In this document: positions 31,945 to 39,105 of the stretch, in pieces | Layout: each line of letters opens with the position of its first letter | Numbering within the stretch: position 1 is the first letter of the stretch | From: Prosthecobacter sp. | GTDB taxonomy: Bacteria; Verrucomicrobiota; Verrucomicrobiia; Verrucomicrobiales; Verrucomicrobiaceae | Length of the DNA: 64,000 nt | Direction of reading: 5' to 3' | Assembly (NCBI RefSeq): GCF_014879935.1 | Contig: NZ_JACSRD010000198.1 | Location: forward strand, 62,001-126,000 | Notes under the pieces: model-generated | The model's database searches: none | What the model saw: only the letters and a program-made list of their open reading frames with translations | What the model was told of the DNA's origin: nothing | Made by a program: the position numbers and the translations under genes

Positions 31945-33776
31945 TTTGCTTCCGGTTGCGGCGCAACCGGACTACTTTTTTCCTTCCAGGTGCTCTGGAT
32001 GTAGATCTCGCGGAGCGTCTTGAAGTCGATCTGCGTCGGGCTGTCAGTCATCAGGTCGCTGCCCTTGTTGTTCTTCGGGAAGGCGATGACTTCACGGATG
32101 CTGTCCTCGCCGCTGACGAGCATGGCGATGCGGTCGAGACCGAGCGCCAGACCACCGTGCGGAGGTGCGCCGAAGCGGAAGGCGTCGAGGATGTGGCCGA
32201 ATTTGTGAGCTTGTTCTTCTTCATTCACGCCGAGGACGCTGAAGAGCTTCGCTTGCAGATCCTTTTCGTGGATTCGGATGGATCCGCCGCCGAGTTCATA
32301 GCCGTTCAAGACGACGTCGTAGGCTTCAGCGCGGACTTTGGCGTATTCACCGGCTTCCATGAGCGGGATGTCTTCCGTTTTCGGACGCGTGAAGGGATGA
32401 TGCACGGCCACCCAGCTCTGCGATTCGGCATCGTGGGCAAGCAGCGGGAAATCGACGACCCACAGGAAGTTCAGCGCGGTGCTGCCTTTGGTGAGTTCGG
32501 TCATGTTGGCGATCTCGACACGCACGCGGCCGAGGATGTCACAGGCCTCCTGCCAGGTGCCGGCGTAGAAGAAGACGATGTCGTTTTCCTCGACGCCGAG
32601 CTTGGCGATGAGCGCCTTCTGCTCGTCCTCGCTGAAGAACTTCCAAAGCGGAGATTTGTATTCGAGCACGCCGTTCGCATCGCGCTCCACCTTGATGAAG
32701 GCGAGCTGCTTCACCTTCATGCCGGCCTGCGTGGCGATCTCGTTGAGACGGATCATCTGGCCGGTGGTGATGCCCGCGAAGCCCTTCGCGTTGATGGCGC
32801 GGACGACACCGCCATTCTCGATGGTGCTGCGGAAGATTTTGAAGCCGCTGTTCGCGAAGACATCGGCCATATCGACGATCTCGTTGCCGTAGCGCGTGTC
32901 CGGCTTGTCGGAGCCGTAGCGGTCCATGGCTTCTTGATACGTCATGCGCGGAAAGGGCGACGGGATGTCGCGTCCGGTGCCCGCTTTGAACATGCTGACG
33001 AGCAGGCCTTCGACGAGGTTCACGATGTCATCACGCTGGATGAAGCTAGCCTCGATATCGATCTGCGTGAACTCCGGCTGGCGGTCGGCGCGAAGGTCTT
33101 CATCGCGGAAGCAGCGTGCAATTTGGAAGTAGCGCTCCAAACCGGCCACCATCATGAGCTGCTTGTATTGCTGCGGGGCCTGCGGCAGCGCGTAGAACTT
33201 GCCGGGGTTCAAGCGGGCGGGCACGAGGAAGTCGCGGGCGCCTTCCGGTGTCGGATTGCTGAGGATCGGCGTTTCGACTTCGATGAAGCCGGCGGCGTCG
33301 AGATGATTGCGGGCGGCGTTGGTGATCTTGTGGCGCGTGCGGATGTTCTTGTTCATGCGCTCGCGGCGCAGGTCGAGGTAGCGGTATTTCATCCGCATGT
33401 CCTCGTTCGAGAGCTCGCGATCGAGCTGGAAGGGCAGCACATCGGCCTTGTTAAGCACTTTGCACTCGGTGGCGACGATTTCGACATCGCCGGTGCCGAG
33501 TTTGGCGTTTTCGGTGCCGGTGAGACGCGCGGCGACCTTGCCGGTGATCTGCAAAACGTCCTCGTCACGCAGCGTGTGGCTCATCGCGGCGAGTTCGGCG
33601 TTTTCCTCCGGGCGGAAGACGACCTGCGTGAGGCCCTCGCGGTCGCGCAGGTCGATGAAGATGACGCCGCCATGGTCGCGGGCCGAATTCACCCAGCCAC
33701 AGAGCGTGACGTTCTGGCCGATGTGCTCTTTGCGGACGGCGTTGCAGTGGAGGGTGCGGTAGGCGTTTGGGATCAT
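31941..33776 (-). CDS. aspS: Aspartyl-tRNA synthetase
   Basis: A 611-residue class II aminoacyl-tRNA synthetase of the bacterial type. Order: OB anticodon-binding domain (CGWVNSARDHGGVIFIDLRD), motif 1 to motif 2 (KYRYLDLRRERM, FRDEDLRADRQPEFTQIDIE), a GAD insertion domain in the middle and motif 3 (GAPPHGGLALGLDRIAML). It charges tRNA-Asp; whether it also charges tRNA-Asn is not visible. No gatCAB genes are in the window. The conserved protein seems to end near LREIYIQSTWKEK; the last 11 residues are encoded by a REP palindrome. Confidence 0.97.
   Translation of the reverse strand: MIPNAYRTLHCNAVRKEHIGQNVTLCGWVNSARDHGGVIFIDLRDREGLTQVVFRPEENAELAAMSHTLRDEDVLQITGKVAARLTGTENAKLGTGDVEIVATECKVLNKADVLPFQLDRELSNEDMRMKYRYLDLRRERMNKNIRTRHKITNAARNHLDAAGFIEVETPILSNPTPEGARDFLVPARLNPGKFYALPQAPQQYKQLMMVAGLERYFQIARCFRDEDLRADRQPEFTQIDIEASFIQRDDIVNLVEGLLVSMFKAGTGRDIPSPFPRMTYQEAMDRYGSDKPDTRYGNEIVDMADVFANSGFKIFRSTIENGGVVRAINAKGFAGITTGQMIRLNEIATQAGMKVKQLAFIKVERDANGVLEYKSPLWKFFSEDEQKALIAKLGVEENDIVFFYAGTWQEACDILGRVRVEIANMTELTKGSTALNFLWVVDFPLLAHDAESQSWVAVHHPFTRPKTEDIPLMEAGEYAKVRAEAYDVVLNGYELGGGSIRIHEKDLQAKLFSVLGVNEEEQAHKFGHILDAFRFGAPPHGGLALGLDRIAMLVSGEDSIREVIAFPKNNKGSDLMTDSPTQIDFKTLREIYIQSTWKEKSSPVAPQPEAK
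31952..31975 (-). repeat. REP element inside the 3' end of aspS
   Basis: On the minus strand it reads GTAG-TCCGGTTGCGCCGCAACCGG, a perfect REP hairpin with its tag. It lies in the aspS reading frame and encodes part of the C-terminal tail SSPVAPQPEAK. Confidence 0.88.
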
Positions 33777-33890
33777 GGCGGAAAAAGGGCGCGTAGAGTC
33801 GGCATTTTCGGCCTGGGCGCAAGGGGGAAGGCGGGTGCAAAACGAGGCTTCGGGGCAAGGTCGGCAGCAGGCAGTTCGTTCCCTCTGGCC

Positions 33891-35387
33891 ATGTTTTGGA
33901 AGTCACTTTTGTTCCTGGGTTGCCTGTCGGTCGCGGTGAGTGCCGCGGAGAAGCCGAATGTGGTGTTTTTCCTCGTCGATGACCTCGGCCAGCGCGATCT
34001 GGGCTGCTACGGCAGCACTTTTTATGAGACGCCGAATGTGGACCGCCTGGCGAAGGAGGGCGCGTTGTTCACGAACGGCTACGCGGCTTGTCCGGTGTGC
34101 TCGCCATCGCGCGCGGCGGTGCAGACGGGCCGCTGGCCGCAGCGCACGGGCGTCACGGACTACATTGGCTCGCCTTTGAAACCTGAAGGCTGGAAGCGGA
34201 ACACGATCCTGCTGCCCGCGCCGTATTCGGATCGGCTCGCGCATGAGGAAGTGACGTTGGGTGAGATGATGAAGGACGCGGGCTATGCGACCTTCTTCGC
34301 GGGCAAATGGCACCTCGGGCCCGAAGGCTGGTTCCCGGAGAATCAGGGCTACGACATCAACAAGGGCGGCATTGACCGCGGCGGTCCGTATGGTCCGGGG
34401 AAATACTTCGTGCCGTATGGCAATCCGCGCCTGCCCGATGGCCCGCAGGGTGAGCATCTGCCGGATCGTCTGGCGACCGAGGCATGCCAATTCATCGACG
34501 CGAACAAGGCGAAGCCGTTTTTCGCCTTCTTCTCGTTCTATTCGGTGCACACGCCGTTGCAGTCGCGCTCTGATTTGCAGGCGAAGTATGAGGCGAAACG
34601 GCAGAAACTCGGCCTGGAGGCCAAGTGGGGTCGTGAGGAGCCGCGTGATGTCCGTCTCGTTCAGGAGCATGCCGTCTATGCTGGCATGGTGGAGGCGATG
34701 GATCTCGCCGTGGGCAAGGTGCTGGCCAAACTGGACGAACTCGGCCTCGACAAAAACACGCTGGTCATCTTCACCTCCGACAATGGCGGTCTGAGCACGA
34801 GCGAGGGCTGGCCCACATCGAATCTGCCGCTGCGGGGTGGCAAAGGCTGGCTCTACGAAGGCGGCATCCGCGAACCGCTGGTCATGCGCTGGCCGGCGGT
34901 GTTGAAATCCGGCCAGACGATCGAGACGCCGGTGTGCGGGCCGGACTACTTCGCGACGTTGATGGATGTGGCCGGTGGCAAAACGTCTGCGAAGATCGAT
35001 GGCATGAGCCTGCGCCCGGTGCTCGAAGGCAAAGGCGATCTCCCGGAGCGTGCGTTGTGCTGGCACTATCCCCATTACGGCAATCAAGGCGGAGCTCCAG
35101 GTGCGGCGATTCGTCGTGGCGACTGGAAGCTCGTGCTTTGGTATGAAAAGCCGGACGCGCCGGAGCTTTACAACCTGCGCGATGACATCGGCGAGAAGAA
35201 TGATCTCGCTGCAAAGGAGCCGGGACGCGTGAAAACCTTGCACGCCGAGCTGCAAGCCTGGCTGAAGGACGTGGGTGCCGTGATGCCGGGCAGGAACGCG
35301 GCGTTCGACCCTGCCAAACCCGACGGCCGCGAGGCCAAGCGGCCGGACGGCAAAGCCAAGGCGAAAAGGCCCGGGAAAAAGCAGTGA
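33891..35387 (+). CDS. Exported sulfatase (FGly type)
   Basis: A 498-residue exported protein from ATG 33891 (signal MFWKSLLFLGCLSVAVSA). The sulfatase signature is C70-S-P-S-R, in which C70 becomes formylglycine. VVFFLVDDLGQRDLGCYG and FTSDNGGLS hold metal-binding Asp/Asn residues, and FAGKWHLG is the second signature. The Lys/Pro-rich C-terminus (KRPDGKAKAKRPGKKQ) is an unusual basic tail. It removes sulfate from polysaccharides or other esters in the periplasm or outside. No anaerobic or aerobic maturase gene is in the window. It is divergent from aspS. Confidence 0.95.
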   Translation: MFWKSLLFLGCLSVAVSAAEKPNVVFFLVDDLGQRDLGCYGSTFYETPNVDRLAKEGALFTNGYAACPVCSPSRAAVQTGRWPQRTGVTDYIGSPLKPEGWKRNTILLPAPYSDRLAHEEVTLGEMMKDAGYATFFAGKWHLGPEGWFPENQGYDINKGGIDRGGPYGPGKYFVPYGNPRLPDGPQGEHLPDRLATEACQFIDANKAKPFFAFFSFYSVHTPLQSRSDLQAKYEAKRQKLGLEAKWGREEPRDVRLVQEHAVYAGMVEAMDLAVGKVLAKLDELGLDKNTLVIFTSDNGGLSTSEGWPTSNLPLRGGKGWLYEGGIREPLVMRWPAVLKSGQTIETPVCGPDYFATLMDVAGGKTSAKIDGMSLRPVLEGKGDLPERALCWHYPHYGNQGGAPGAAIRRGDWKLVLWYEKPDAPELYNLRDDIGEKNDLAAKEPGRVKTLHAELQAWLKDVGAVMPGRNAAFDPAKPDGREAKRPDGKAKAKRPGKKQ

Positions 35388-35461
35388 CCCGAAGCGGTCG
35401 CGTGAGGGCCGGTCCTCCACGGGTGCAAGCAGGGCTTTGTGCCGTGGCTCAGGCATCGGCC

Positions 35462-35482
35462 GTGCCGCGGCCGGCACTTTTT
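35462..35482 (+). terminator. Rho-independent terminator after the sulfatase
   Basis: GTGCCG-CGGC-CGGCAC is a 6-bp stem with 4-base loop and is followed by TTTTT. It lies 75 bases after the sulfatase stop. Confidence 0.75.
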
Positions 35483-35592
35483 GCCCTCGCGGGCTCCGCC
35501 GCACCGTCGTCCTGCCGGGGTGGAACAACCCGCAGGGTGTCATCGCGTGATTTTTCGCAGGGCTTTTTGCCCGGCGACCTGCGATTGGATGG

Positions 35593-35680
35593 TTGGACAA
35601 AACAACCGCAGAGAGTCTATGAAATTAGACAAAACGGGCCACAAAATTCGACAAATGGAAACAAAACTTTGACGAATGGC
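35593..35680 (+). promoter_or_regulatory. Four spaced TTnGACRAA sites before the ECF sigma gene
   Basis: TTGGACAAAAC (GACAAA at 35596), TTAGACAAAAC (35628), TTCGACAAATG (35650) and TTTGACGAATG (35671). The last three are 22 and 21 bases apart, about two helical turns each. The fourth site overlaps the predicted -35 element, so they could be binding sites of a regulator, or of the sigma factor acting on its own promoter. Confidence 0.45.
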
Positions 35681-35697
35681 CGGTTTGTCGCAACAAT
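35669..35697 (+). promoter_or_regulatory. Predicted promoter of the ECF sigma gene
   Basis: TTGACG at 35669-35674, a 17-base spacer, then AACAAT at 35692-35697, 30 bases before the ATG. It is a sigma-70-like match in the expected place; no transcription start is known. Confidence 0.5.
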
Positions 35698-35726
35698 CTG
35701 CCCATTAACCTCACTTCTTACCTGCC

Positions 35727-36323
35727 ATGATTGCGATCGAACACCCCACTGAAGTAGATCCCACCGTCGAAGAAGACATCCGCCTGCTGAAGCGCATCGC
35801 GGAGCGCGACGCCGCCAGCTTCCAGGCCTTCTACAAGAAGTACAGCGGCCTCATCTTCGCCTCGATCTCCAACGTTTTGAACGATCACCACGACACCGAG
35901 GACGTGATGCAGGAAGTGCTCGTCCAGGTCTGGAACAAGGCCCACCTCTACGAACCCCGCAAAGGCAAGCCGCTGACCTGGCTCACCACGCTGGCCCGCA
36001 ACCGCGCCATCGACCGCATCCGCTCCAAACAGCGCCGTTCCAGGCTCAACGATGACTTCGAGACCGAGAACAAGAAGGACCAGTTCGAGTTCGAGCCGTC
36101 CGGCCACGAGAACCTCGTGTACAAGGAGCGTGACACCATCCTGCACCACGCCGTATCAAGGCTGACGCCCGACCAGCGTGAGGCCATCGAGCTGACCTAT
36201 TTCAGCGGACTTACCCAGGCGGAGGTGGCGGAGCGCCTGCACGAGCCTCTCGGCACGATCAAAGCTCGCATCCGTCGCGGCGTGAACCGCCTCGAGACTT
36301 TGGTGAAGCCGCGTCTGTCCTGA
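35727..36323 (+). CDS. ECF sigma factor, SigK-like
   Basis: A 198-residue sigma factor. Region 2 is AFYKKYSGLIFASISNVLND, TEDVMQEVLVQVWNKAHLY and GKPLTWLTTLARNRAIDRIR. Region 4 is HHAVSRLTPDQREAIELTYFSGLTQAEV and GTIKARIRRGVNRLETLV. The arrangement with QEV-W and LTW-TLARNRAIDR is like the SigK/ECF19-type group. No anti-sigma gene follows; a strong terminator comes right after it, so it is monocistronic. It may be regulated by the TTnGACRAA sites upstream or by an unlinked anti-sigma factor. Confidence 0.93.
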   Translation: MIAIEHPTEVDPTVEEDIRLLKRIAERDAASFQAFYKKYSGLIFASISNVLNDHHDTEDVMQEVLVQVWNKAHLYEPRKGKPLTWLTTLARNRAIDRIRSKQRRSRLNDDFETENKKDQFEFEPSGHENLVYKERDTILHHAVSRLTPDQREAIELTYFSGLTQAEVAERLHEPLGTIKARIRRGVNRLETLVKPRLS

Positions 36324-36345
36324 TTTCATCCCCCAGAACCATGCG

Positions 36346-36376
36346 AGAGGCGGACTTCGGTCCGCCTCTTTCTTTT
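36346..36376 (+). terminator. Rho-independent terminator after the ECF sigma gene
   Basis: AGAGGCGGAC-TTCG-GTCCGCCTCT is a 10-bp perfect stem with a UUCG tetraloop, followed by TTTCTTTTT. It lies 22 bases after the sigma stop and touches the dtd stop from the other side. Confidence 0.95.
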
Positions 36377-36828
36377 TACTCTCTTGCCCGCGAGTCGATG
36401 CAGATCGTCACCGGACCGTCGTTGACGAGCGCCACCTTCATGTCCGCGCCGAAGACGCCGCGCTCGACTTTTTTGCCCAACTCGGTCTCCAGCATCGTCA
36501 AAAACTGCTCGTAGAGCGGGATCGCGATTTCGGGACGTGCGGCGCGGATGAAACTCGGGCGGTTTCCTTTCTTCGTGCTCGCATGCAGTGTGAACTGGCT
36601 CACGACGAGCAGTCCGCCGCCGATGTCCTTCACGCAGAGGTTCATCTTTCCTTCCGCATCGCCAAAGATGCGCATCTGCGTGACCTTCTGCACCAGCCAT
36701 GCCGCATCATCGACCGTGTCGTCACCTTCGATACCTGCGAGAATCATCAACCCCGCGCCGATCTGGCCGGTGATCTGACCTTCGATGGTGACAGAGGCTT
36801 CGGAGACGCGTTGGATGACGAGGCGCAT
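36376..36828 (-). CDS. dtd: D-aminoacyl-tRNA deacylase
   Basis: A 150-residue enzyme that hydrolyses D-aminoacyl-tRNAs, including D-Tyr, and helps remove misloaded glycine, protecting translation. Characteristic motifs are SQFTLHA at residues 77-83 and NDGPVT near residue 136, which form the trans dimer active site (the gly-cisPro motif is in GPVT). [18 protein letters not shown] and [13 protein letters not shown] also match. It lies downstream of the amidohydrolase gene with the heptamer repeat between them. Confidence 0.96.
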   Translation of the reverse strand: MRLVIQRVSEASVTIEGQITGQIGAGLMILAGIEGDDTVDDAAWLVQKVTQMRIFGDAEGKMNLCVKDIGGGLLVVSQFTLHASTKKGNRPSFIRAARPEIAIPLYEQFLTMLETELGKKVERGVFGADMKVALVNDGPVTICIDSRARE

Positions 36829-36835
36829 GATGCGA

Positions 36836-36859
36836 ATGACGAATGACGAATGACGAATG
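36836..36859 (-). repeat. ATGACGA heptamer array, 3 units
   Basis: Three perfect units plus ATG, located eight bases upstream of the dtd ATG. In the dtd direction it reads CATTCGTCATTCGTCATTCG. It is the same unit as at 43842 and 44666. Confidence 0.85.
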
Positions 36860-36867
36860 GGGGCGGG

Positions 36868-37791
36868 CTATTGGCGTTCGATCCAGCGGTAGGCGGTGAG
36901 GGAGTTTTTCCAGAAGTACTTTTCGCAGGCTTCGGTGCCTTTGGAGCGGAAGAAGTCGTCCACGATCTTGAAGACGACGTCGTAGGGCGCGCCTTTGTCG
37001 GAGACGGGCCAGTTGCTGCCGTAGATGAGGCGGTCAGGGCCGAAGGTTTCCCAGAGATGGTCGAGGACGGGCAGGTAGTAGGCGGTGTCGCGGGGGGCCT
37101 GGCCGGGTTCGCACTTCACCTGCTCGACGAGCGCGGAGACCTTCATGAACACGTTTGGCTGTTTGGTGATGGAGCGGATGTTCTCCTTCCATTCCGGACG
37201 CAAGGCCTTTGGATCGCCGGAAGCACCGAGGTGGTTGATGAGCACGCGCAGATCCGGCACATCGGCCGCGAGCTTGGCGGCGTGCGGCAGATAGTTCGGG
37301 CCGCCGTTCAAGTCGAGTTCGAGGCCGTGTTGCGCGAGCAGTTTGGCTCCGGCGAGCACGGAGTCATGCTTCGCCTCATCGAGCAGGAAATTGCCGCTCC
37401 AGCGAATGCCGCGGAAGATCGGATTGGCAGCGAAGCGCTTCAGGTTGGCGGCGAACTCGTCCCCGGGATCGAGATGGCCGACGAAGCCGACGATGGATTT
37501 CTCCTTGGCCGCGAGATCGAGAATGCACTGGTTGTCCTCCACCAGCGGACTGGCCTCGACCACGACGGTTTCCTTCACGCCATGCGGTGAGGCGACGGCG
37601 AGCCAGTCCGCAGGCAGCACGGTGCGATAGAGCTTTGTGCCTTTGCCTGGCCACGGCACACCGCCCGGACGCGTGGGGTCGTAGAAATGCGTGTGGGTGT
37701 CGATGATGCGCGTGGCTGGCGCTGCCGCCTGTGTGACTTCGGGAAGAAGGGCGGTTGCGGCGGCGGTTTGAAGGAAACGACGGCGGTTCAT
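36868..37791 (-). CDS. Exported amidohydrolase (amidohydrolase-2 family)
   Basis: A 307-residue protein from ATG 37791 with a Tat signal (MNRRRFLQTAAATALLP). The mature part opens with IIDTHTHFYDP (HxH metal ligands), continues with FRGIRWSGNFLLDE and VLINHLGASGD (His), and ends with RLIYGSNWPVSDKG (catalytic Asp region). It resembles L-fuconolactonase/2-pyrone-4,6-dicarboxylate lactonase-type hydrolases; a lactone from sugar breakdown is a plausible substrate. The gene follows thymidine phosphorylase by 12 bases on the same strand. Confidence 0.91.
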   Translation of the reverse strand: MNRRRFLQTAAATALLPEVTQAAAPATRIIDTHTHFYDPTRPGGVPWPGKGTKLYRTVLPADWLAVASPHGVKETVVVEASPLVEDNQCILDLAAKEKSIVGFVGHLDPGDEFAANLKRFAANPIFRGIRWSGNFLLDEAKHDSVLAGAKLLAQHGLELDLNGGPNYLPHAAKLAADVPDLRVLINHLGASGDPKALRPEWKENIRSITKQPNVFMKVSALVEQVKCEPGQAPRDTAYYLPVLDHLWETFGPDRLIYGSNWPVSDKGAPYDVVFKIVDDFFRSKGTEACEKYFWKNSLTAYRWIERQ

Positions 37792-37803
37792 GGCAAACAA
37801 ACG

Positions 37804-39036
37804 TCAGACGATCTCGATGTGCTGCGGCAAAACGTCGAGCGCGATGGTCAGCGCCTTCTTCGTGCGGGCATGGACGCGCAGCAGCACATCGCCCGACTGA
37901 ACTTGAGTGCCTGTCTTGGCGATTTGATCGCAGCCGACGGCGAAATCGACGGGATCGGCGGCTTTCGAGCGGCCAGCGCCGAGTTCGAGGACGACGTGGC
38001 CGATGCCGCCGGCGTCCATGCGTGTGAGCACGCCGCTGGAAGTGGCTTTAAGTTCGCCGATGATCGGGGCGCGATGCACGGAGGTGATTTTTTCGAGGGA
38101 ATCGACGCTGCCGTCCTGCAAGGCGACCATCTGCTGGAATTTCGTCCACGCATCGCCGCGATGAAGCATCTGCTGAAGGTCGGAGCGTGATGAAACGGCG
38201 ACGGCGGAAGCGAGATCGAGCACAATGTTCTCCAAATCCTCCGGGCCTTCGCCTTTGAGGCAGCGCACACATTCGGCGACCTCAAGAGCGTTACCCGCGG
38301 ACTCGCCGGTGGGTTCGTTCATGGCGCTCAAACGCACGCTGGAACGCACGCCGAGTGCATTGCCGACGCGAACCATGCTTTGCGCGAGTTGGTGCGCCTG
38401 TTCCTCCGTCTTCATGAAGGCCCCGCTGCCGTATTTCACATCGAGCACCAGGCGGTTGAGGCCCTCGGCGAGTTTTTTGCTCATGATGCTCGCGGTGATG
38501 AGCGGGATGCTCGGCACGGTGCCGGTGACATCGCGCAAGGCGTAGAGTTTTTTGTCCGCCGGACAGATGCCGGCGGTCTGGCCGACCATGGCGCAGCCGA
38601 CCTGGTCGATGACCTGGTGGATTTCCACTTCCGTGAGCTGCGTGCGGAATCCGGGGATGCTTTCCAGTTTGTCGAGCGTGCCGCCGGTGATGCCGAGGCC
38701 GCGACCGGAGATCATCGGCACCCAGACTCCGTCACAAGCGAGCAGCGGTGCGAGCACGAGCGAGGTTTTGTCGCCAATGCCGCCGGTGCTGTGCTTGTCC
38801 ACGCGCATGGGATCGTGCTCGTTCCAGGCGAGCATCGTACCGCTGTGCAGCATCGCGTCGGTGAGCGCGGCGGTTTCCTCCGGCGTCATGCCGCGGAAGT
38901 AGATCGCCATCGCGAGCGAGCTCATCTGATACTCCGGCATGTCCCCACGTGTGAAGGCGGCAATGACGGCGTGGATTTCCTCGTCGGTGAGGACACCGCC
39001 GTCGCGCTTGCGCTCGATGAGGGTCGGGATGTGCAT
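37804..39036 (-). CDS. deoA: Thymidine/pyrimidine-nucleoside phosphorylase
   Basis: A 410-residue enzyme that splits thymidine (or uridine) with phosphate to give the base and deoxyribose-1-phosphate. Start at 39036 (MHIPTLIERKRDGGVLTDEE). The family signature is around GRGLGITGGTLDKLESIPGF; DKHSTGGIGDKTSLVLAPLL is the phosphate-binding loop, and DVKYGSGAFMK follows. The C-terminal GDVLLRVHA region is the usual alpha/beta domain. The length is between bacterial DeoA (440) and Pdp (433), slightly short but complete. It precedes the amidohydrolase gene in the same direction. Confidence 0.94.
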   Translation of the reverse strand: MHIPTLIERKRDGGVLTDEEIHAVIAAFTRGDMPEYQMSSLAMAIYFRGMTPEETAALTDAMLHSGTMLAWNEHDPMRVDKHSTGGIGDKTSLVLAPLLACDGVWVPMISGRGLGITGGTLDKLESIPGFRTQLTEVEIHQVIDQVGCAMVGQTAGICPADKKLYALRDVTGTVPSIPLITASIMSKKLAEGLNRLVLDVKYGSGAFMKTEEQAHQLAQSMVRVGNALGVRSSVRLSAMNEPTGESAGNALEVAECVRCLKGEGPEDLENIVLDLASAVAVSSRSDLQQMLHRGDAWTKFQQMVALQDGSVDSLEKITSVHRAPIIGELKATSSGVLTRMDAGGIGHVVLELGAGRSKAADPVDFAVGCDQIAKTGTQVQSGDVLLRVHARTKKALTIALDVLPQHIEIV

Positions 39037-39105
39037 GGGGCATGCTAGGTTCGGCCATGGCTTGCTGGCAACAGCGAACCGCAACGGATCGTATGATGCA
39101 GGCCC

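Larger units (their letters stand above)
35388..35726. other. 339-base gap between sulfatase and ECF sigma gene
   Basis: No gene seen. It holds the sulfatase terminator, a G+C-rich middle without structure I can name, and, from 35593, an A-rich region with four TTnGACRAA sites and the predicted promoter of the sigma gene. Confidence 0.75.

Noticed and set aside
31926-33890. Open plus-strand frame running through aspS into the sulfatase
   Set aside because: Antisense to a certain aspS gene. The sulfatase begins at its own signal peptide at 33891.
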